Origin: Nematostella vectensis
Lineage: Eukaryota > Cnidaria > Anthozoa > Actiniaria > Edwardsiidae
Length of the DNA stretch: 64,000 nucleotides
NCBI RefSeq assembly: GCF_932526225.1
Contig: NC_064035.1
Location: 10,775,296-10,839,295 of the forward strand
Reading direction: 5' to 3'
Positions 57,494-64,000 of this stretch are shown here, piece by piece. A program made the position numbers and the translations under genes. Position 1 is the first letter of the stretch. Each line of letters begins with the position of its first letter. The notes beneath the pieces are model-generated. The model had not been told where the DNA came from and did not search any database. It saw only the letters and a list, made by a program, of their open reading frames with translations.

Positions 57494-58960
57494 GTGTTGC
57501 AATTTATGAACTTAGATTTGATTCAGCGTCAACCAACAGCTCCAGATGCTCAAGATAGCAAGCATACCCTTCCAGATATCATAACAACAGATCCAGTGCT
57601 AAAGAACCTTCAAGGTTGTTTCAGTGATAAGCCTGGTAGACTACCTAATAAAATCACTCTGAAAACTGATGAGTCTGTAACACCTGTTATTCATCCTCCA
57701 TCAAAGTTACCAATATTACTCCTGGGGCCTGTAAAAGAGAAGTTGTCTGAGATGGAACAAGATGGAATCATAGTCAAGGAGGAGGAACACACACCATGGG
57801 TGTCAGCTCAATGCTAGTGGTAGACAAGAGACGAGATAAGGGGAAAGGACAACCCACTAAAGAGGAAATCAGAATCTGCATTGATCCACGAGATCTAAAC
57901 ACTGCACTGAAGCGTGTACATCACTCTTTGGTAACTATAAAAGAAGTTGCAGACAAACTTGCTAACACTGTTGTTTTTACAGCTCTAGACGCCTGCAGTG
58001 GGTTTTGGTAGCTCCCAGTTGATGAAGCAAGTTCAAAGTTTCTCACATTCAACACTCCTTGGGGAAGGTACCGGTTCTGTAGGCTACCTTTCGGAGTTGC
58101 TCCAGCGCCAGAGATATACCAGCGAGAGATGGAACGGCTGTTTGAAGGTGTCCCAGTTGAAATCATTGTGGATGACTTCCTCATACATGCACAAGACCAG
58201 TCAGAAATGGATGAAAAACTGTCAATGGTACTGAATCGAAGTCGAGAGGTAGGACTGAAGTTTAATCCTAGTAAAGTAAAGCTTAGAGTGGTTGAAGTAT
58301 GTTATGTCGGCTTACTTCACAAGGCTTGCAGCCAGATCCAGAGAAGATCAAGGCTATCATTGACATGCCACCGCCGACAGAGGGAGTGCAACGACAAAGA
58401 GGGGGTGCAACGACTAATAGAAACTGTGAACTATCGTTATAAGTTTATCCAAAACAAAGCAGAGATTCAGGGACCCATCTCCCAGTTGCTACAGAAGGAT
58501 GCCGTTTTTGTATGGGACACACCCCAACAAAATGCGTTTGAACAGCTCAAACGTGTTATCAGTAGTTCACCTGTTCTGTCGTATTTCTACAATAACAAAC
58601 AGACAGTTTTGAATACTGATGCCAGCAGTACAGGCTTAGGTGCAGTTGTAATGCAGGACGGAAGGCCAGTTGCATATGGATCACGAACACTCACCAATGC
58701 AGAGAAACGCATTACGCAAACATTGAAAGGGAATTACTTGCTATTACCTGGGGGTGGGGGGGGGGGGGGTACAGAAGTTTCATACCTACCTTTATGGCCG
58801 GTCAGTCACCGTACAGACAGATCACAAACCGCTTGAGTCAATTTTCAAGAAACCACTTAATGATGCCCCACCCAGATTACAGCGCATGCTCCTTAAGCTT
58901 ACAAAGTATGATTTGAATGTCAACTATGTTCCTGGTAAGCAACAAGTCCTTTCTGACTGT
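57494..58960 (+). pseudogene. retrotransposon reverse transcriptase / RNase H remnant
   Basis: RT motifs are readable across frames: EIRICIDPRDLN, FTALDACSGFW, LPFGVAPAPE, and the catalytic IVDDFLIH at about 58,162 (an I-V-D-D variant of YxDD). Tether and RNase H follow with NTDASSTGLGAVV. Lesions are a TAG after SGFW at 58,009, a shift near 58,300 and a G-run near 58,760 that breaks the frame. Confidence 0.85.
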
Positions 58961-60200
58961 TTGAGCAGAGCACCCATACATATACCAGAGACACCTAACA
59001 ATGACAGTGATGAGGTTCAAGTCAACTTCGTTGACAAGTTAGGGCTTGACAACGATGCTCTGTCAAAGTTTGAGGTTGTACCAATACTGATGAGACTGTG
59101 CAGGTCGTGATGAATTATGTTCTCACTGGTTGGCCTTCAGACAGGGGACAGATCGATGAATATTTTAACTATAGGAAGGAGCTAAGTGTTGAGGATGGCT
59201 TATTATTCAAGTCTGATCAAATTGTCGTACCACGAGGGATGAGAGCTGAAGTACTTGATGAGATTCATGGTGCGCACATGGGTGAGTCAAAAAGTCTATC
59301 CTATGCTAGGGACTATGTTTTCTGGCTAGGTATGAGTGCACAGGTGAAAGACAGACTCCGATCCTGCGGAATCTGTAATGCCTTCAGGAATCAGCAGCAA
59401 AAAGAAACTCTCAGGCCTCACGACATTCCTGGGCTCGCTATGGAATACCTGACCAAGTGATCAGTGATAATGGTTCACAGTACAGTAATACTAGAAACTT
59501 ATTTGATAGCACCCACCAATTCAAAGTGTTTGCGAAAGAATGGGGGTTTCAACATATTACCAGTTCGCCTGAATACCCTCAGTCGAATGGTGCGGCTGAG
59601 AAAGCTGTGCAGACGGCCAAACGTATCCTTAAGAAAGCAGGTGCTGATGGAAAGGATCCATTCGAGGGACTTCTCAAGTACCGCAATACACCTTTTGAGG
59701 ACATTGGTGTATTACCCGTCCAACTGTTGATGAGACGGAGGACCCGTACCATGCTTCCCACTCACAAAAGGCTGTTACTCCCTCAACCAGTGAATCCTGA
59801 TACAGTTGTTAAAGCACTCAAAACGCGTCAAGAAAAAGCTGCAGCGTATTACAACCAGAACAGCAAAGACCTGCCACCACTGGAATCTGGTTCGAAAGTC
59901 AGAATCCGAACAGGCGGCGAAAAGCAGTGGAGGACAGCGGAAGTACTACCAAGGTCACACATGGTGCAAGACGACAGGGGAAGAGTTTACCGCAGGAACA
60001 GAAGGCACATCATTTCTACTCCAGCCAATCCGGCTGCAGCCAAGCTCACCGGTCCTTACTGGTGTGCCAGTGAAGCCATCGAAACCTCCACAGATGCCTG
60101 TAGTCTCGGATCAGCCAAAGACACAGATGCCTGCAGTCTCGGATGTGCCTATGAAGCAGCCAGTCACTACCAGATCAGGAAGACTTGCGCAAAAACCTGA
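58961..60200 (+). pseudogene. retrotransposon integrase remnant with core deletion
   Basis: The N-terminal zinc-binding module (HGAHMG then CGICNAF, an HHCC pattern) is present at about 59,265-59,390. The core is interrupted near 59,430: sequence jumps to the second catalytic Asp (ISDNGSQY at about 59,460) and the Glu-bearing QSNGAAEKAV, so the segment with the first catalytic Asp is missing. The C-terminal region ending RVYRRNRRHI resembles the gypsy integrase tail. Confidence 0.85.
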
Positions 60201-60305
60201 TGGGCTTATTGAGTCTTGTTAAGAACAGTTAACTATTATAACTAAGCCATAGTCTTGTTACTTTTATTTCCTTTTATTTCATCGTGACATTGGGACTTGT
60301 TATTT

Positions 60306-60316
60306 GAGGGGGGAGA
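60306..60316 (+). other. polypurine tract
   Basis: Purine-rich gaggggggaga immediately before the 3' LTR, the expected plus-strand primer position. Confidence 0.8.
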
Positions 60317-60441
60317 TGTTATAATATTAGTTTGTTACTACCCTCTCCCCCTTAGGAGCCCATCGTACCATGGGCTCACGCGTTGTTGTTGAACAGACAC
60401 ATGGAGTTTCGCTTGAATTGACCGACAACCGTCTTATAACA
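60317..60441 (+). repeat. 3' LTR
   Basis: 125 bp, same ends as the 5' LTR. It lacks about 24 bp around the position of the 5' LTR segment gtgtcagagaactgagagat. Confidence 0.93.
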
Positions 60442-60446
60442 ATTCT

Positions 60447-63400
60447 CGGATACTGCCAAAATGTATTCTAGTATAATTATTTCACTGAACTCTCAGGATC
60501 TTATTTTTATGGTGAAGGGATGTTTTTTTAATGCCATTACAGGATCTACACGGGACGTTTATTATCGAATTTGGATTTAGAAAGTTTGACTTTTAGATTT
60601 ATGACATACCAGAGTGATCTAGATTGCCATTTTTTTATCTAACTCGCGGGTACTTTATAGTTCTGTCTACAAATAGAACGTCTATTGTGAATCGGAAGTG
60701 GACTTTCCGCCGTTGTAAGGGGTTCGAAATGATTTGCAGAATCTCGCAGAATGCAGCCTTGGTAAGCCTTTTGTCTGCCCCCCTGTGGAGAGATCTCACC
60801 GTATATATAAATATTTGTCCTGTTAAAATGTATTGACCTGTATTGACCAATGAGCGTGCAACAGAATTCCTCACTGGGATATAACTTGCGATAACTGAAC
60901 AATTGTTAAGGTATCCAACGTACTTAATAATGGGGAGGCAATAACCAGGTTCCTAGTCCTGTCTTATACGGTTACGCCACGCTTGTTGTTGTTGTTTTTT
61001 TCACGCTAGCGTCTCTTGGAAATGAGGGTGTTGCTATAGTGGTTTAAAGGTGCAAGCTTTGACCAATGGTTTATGACCGAACGTTTGTAGCCGCCATCTT
61101 GGTTTTCAATCTTGAGCATGCGCAGTGTTTGACCGCTGTAGGTTTATACGGAAGCCCAGGCCGGCCACGCGTGAAGTTTAGTTTTGAATTTCACTTTGCG
61201 ACTTCAACTAATATATAAATTTAGGCACTGCCTAAAAGCGGAGCCAGCATTGAACACCTTTTGTGTTGACTGATCAAAGGTATTATTGGGGGATCTAGGA
61301 TCCTGCTCTTTACTGAGATTTATTTATTGTACCAACCAAATAGATCCAGGCCTTATTCAATAATTTAAATTATGCAGTACATCAAAGTTAGCAAACGCAA
61401 TTCCTGGTGTGGATATGGCTGTCAAAGTTGTCAAGAGTCTAATGGTAAATTCTTATGTCCCATCATAGAAGTTCCATTATGAATATTTTTTTAATCAAAA
61501 CAATACTCTGACAAGCTTTGCCCTTGTGCAGAAAATGTCATGGATGTAACAGCATTCCAAAGAGTCAAAATAATATATTTAGACTGTTTAGATGCCATAC
61601 TGTAATTTTTATGTATTGATTTAGAGGCGATTCTCTCCTTCATTGGACCGAATATTCAAAAAAAATGTCTGGAAATTAAAATCCAAAAATATATCTCCTT
61701 TTATGCATTACATATTGGTGCACCCCCCTTCACCATATAGTGGCCTTGTTGTTGGTGGCCTACTCCCAAATGAATGCAATGAAGAAAAAACAGATTGATT
61801 TTGGAAGCAAATCCTAAAAAAAAAACATCCAAGGCATCACTGACAGTGCTAAAATGCTAACTTCTAATTTCAAACCAAACCCTTTCATTGATCTATGTTT
61901 GGGGTAGAGAGGAAGCAAAGAATATCAATTGACTAGAAAATAGTCGACGGAAGAGGAGATATAAAGTAAATTGACTCAACTTGAAAGGTTTGGTGAAAAA
62001 AATATAACAGTAATGAAAATAATTTGATTGAGCATTTCTTGACATTTCCCCTTTCCTATTGTCTTAACCCTTTCACCACCACAGGCCTCTAAAGAGGCCA
62101 TGTCTATGCTATCCAAGCTATGTGAACAGAATTCTATTATTGAAAAAGAACAAGGTTGTTGCTAGTGTTATAAAGTTTGAGTATCTTGCCCTAAAAAACC
62201 CTTCCCCTTAATAAAAGTTCCATTAATGTACATTTGTAAAGCTACATTCTGACAAGCTTTGTCCTTGCGAAGAACAATGGATGAATCAGGATTTCAAAGA
62301 TGGAATATAGTGTCATACACAATTTTAAATAATGAAGTTTTAATGTACCATAAGTGGTGATTTTCCATCCCCATGGGAATTAATATCTACAAATATACAT
62401 CCAGTAATGCATTATATTTTGGTGTTTTGAGAAACCCTGGATCCAACTATTCCAATGAAATAAATCTAAACCTCTAAAATAAATGTAATGGGAAAGAGAC
62501 TTAGAAAGAAAATCCTAAAAAGAAGATATAAGTGAGAGTACTAAATGAAAATTACTAATTTAAAAATAAAATCTGTTCATTAATTTATTTTTGGTGTAGA
62601 GGGGAAATAGCAAAGAGCATCAATTGCATAAAAATAGTCAACAGGGAGAAGAAAAAGGAAAAAATATGACTCTTCTTTAAATGTTTGAAAAGAAAATATA
62701 ATAACAATAATGTGATAATTATATTCAGTACTTTTCTAAAATATCCCCTTTCCCATTATCTTTAGGTTGATAGAAAACTGTTTTCTTTACAGATTTATTA
62801 TTTAAAAAGCAAAAGTTTGTTTTTAGTTTTATATTATATAAGTATCTTGTTCTAAAAAAACCTATGAGTGTGTACTGCTGAATCACATAGTAATGAACTA
62901 GTCATTACTCCCGCAGAAGTCAGGGGTTAATGTGGGGTTTTAGACCACTTTTTAACCAGAATATGTCAAGAGGGGTGGTGGTATTGACTGTTTTTGACTC
63001 TTAACTTGGAAACAGGCTTTTATTAAAGTTTAATCCCCCACCCTTTCTTGGGACCATGGGTGTGGGGGTATCAAATGACTAGTGAATAAGAACATCCTAC
63101 TGTTCTTTTCAAGACATGATTTTTAATTCTCATGTCTTCCAGTCTTTAGCATTCATCTCAGGTAGTTCCTGGTTCATAAAAGAGTGAAAACAATTATTTA
63201 TTATTTCTTTCAAAAAAATCTTTTTATCAAGCTATTTATAATCTAACTAATTTTCCACAACTATTTGCAAAAAAATAAACACATGAGATGCAAGATGCAG
63301 ACAATAACAACAATACATATTGAAAATAGTTTTTTTTTATCCTCGGTAAGGAAAATTTCTCTTGTAAGTTGAAAAAGCTGCTGTGTCTTCTAAGGATATG

Positions 63401-63985
63401 TATCTTCTTAGGACTAAGAGCACAGGATATAAAGACAAGAACGGTCTTTGCAGTATTTGACAAATGCAACACGATATTGGTTAGCCTTTATGAAATATCT
63501 CAACACAATCAATCTGCCCTGAAGAAGTCTTATTAAAGACGAATTCCAGTTTTTGTTGTATTGTATTTTATTCAACACAATCAAGAATATAGATAAAACG
63601 AAGAATGTCAAAACAAAACCTGTTATGCTCAAATAATTTGATTACTGAGTTAAGTACTCGCATTCTCAAAGCATATAAAAAGGACAACAAAAAGCCTAAT
63701 AACTGTCATATCCTCAATAGACAATACAAATCGTCGTCCGAAACTCACCTTGCATTGTTTTTTTTTTTTTTGTTTTTTTGGTCGCTTTCTTGTGGTTCGT
63801 TCGCTTTTTAATGTGAACTGTTACTTGCTTAAATTTACTAGCTAAAACCAGATAAATCTTGGCGTGAATGAATTTTAGTAGATCTCCTCTAGTTGACTTT
63901 ATCCTTAAGTCACAAAATTTGAGGCAAAATAAATAATCATCGCATAATCGACAAGAACTAGCTTTTTCCCCTGCTTCGTGCTTGT
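60447..63985. other. no gene recognised; one promoter-like patch
   Basis: About 3.5 kb of AT-rich sequence. Near 61,090-61,125 gccgccatcttgg (YY1-type) is followed by gagcatgcgcag (NRF1-like), a pairing often seen in TATA-less promoters, but no downstream gene could be identified. Two diverged copies of a segment (tctgacaagctttgcccttg) occur near 61,508 and 62,250, suggesting an old duplication. Confidence 0.4.
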
Positions 63986-64000
63986 ATTTAGCCGCCATTT

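Larger units (their letters stand above)
56090..60446 (+). mobile_element. Ty3/gypsy-type LTR retrotransposon, defective, with 5-bp target duplication
   Basis: LTRs at 56095-56243 and 60317-60441 are flanked by the perfect duplication ATTCT (56090-56094 and 60442-60446). Gene order gag, protease, reverse transcriptase, RNase H, integrase is the Ty3/gypsy order. The interior is broken by several stops, shifts and a deletion in the integrase core, so it cannot move on its own. The LTRs differ by about three point changes and one 24-bp deletion, suggesting a fairly young insertion. Confidence 0.93.

Noticed and set aside
1-64000. CRISPR arrays, bacterial operons, tRNA or rRNA genes
   Set aside because: The tandem arrays lack the repeat-spacer pattern of CRISPR, the genes are intron-rich and eukaryotic, and no tRNA cloverleaf or rRNA segment was recognised by eye; a tRNAscan run would be decisive.

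Overview
The window is metazoan nuclear DNA, most likely from a sea anemone such as Nematostella vectensis. It is AT-rich and gene-sparse, with genes split into many small exons by GT-AG introns and abundant small inverted-repeat elements. Two genes carry minicollagen-type cysteine domains, a hallmark of cnidarian stinging capsules. The species is inferred, not proven.

Left to right: (1) 1-0.73 kb is a GAT/GGT-rich simple repeat. (2) 1.1-10.9 kb, plus strand, holds the armadillo-repeat gene ODAD2/ARMC4 (outer dynein arm docking). Fourteen exons join in phase to 617 codons. Its introns hold several minisatellites, three of which are built from copies of an adjacent exon end plus its 5' splice site. 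(3) 14.0-25.0 kb, minus strand, is a CAP-Gly domain gene. One long intron holds a 2.7-kb terminal-inverted-repeat element enclosing a broken LINE reverse transcriptase. (4) 26.1-28.4 kb, plus strand, is mitochondrial Mn superoxide dismutase (SOD2), complete in five exons. (5) 29.1-32.6 kb, minus strand, is an amidohydrolase of a family known mainly from bacteria, here in five exons. (6) 33.3-36.1 kb, plus strand, is CHMP5, an ESCRT-III component, complete in eight exons. (7) 38.6-43.3 kb, minus strand, is a class C (mGluR-like) receptor with two frameshifts and an in-frame stop, probably a pseudogene. Its long intron and near upstream flank carry several small inverted-repeat elements. (8) 46.3-50.2 kb, plus strand, is a very large collagen with canonical minicollagen cysteine domains at both ends and a helix of about 1,050 residues made from twelve 255-bp repeats with no length change. 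(9) 53.0-55.0 kb, plus strand, is a short minicollagen-like gene with expanded cysteine arrays and a clear TATA/initiator promoter. (10) 56.1-60.4 kb is a Ty3/gypsy-type LTR retrotransposon with matching 5-bp target duplications and a decayed interior. The rest, to 64 kb, shows no convincing gene.

The genes do not form one pathway. SOD2, CHMP5 and ODAD2 are conserved housekeeping or ciliary genes. The two collagen genes form a local pair with the same design: a signal-peptide exon, a phase-1 intron, a short propeptide ending in a dibasic site, a cysteine domain, polyproline, Gly-X-Y helix, polyproline or linker, and a cysteine domain. They probably build parts of the nematocyst or spirocyst. 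The most unusual items are the giant minicollagen-like protein, the splice-donor-seeded minisatellites in ODAD2, the bacterial-type amidohydrolase, and the broken receptor gene.
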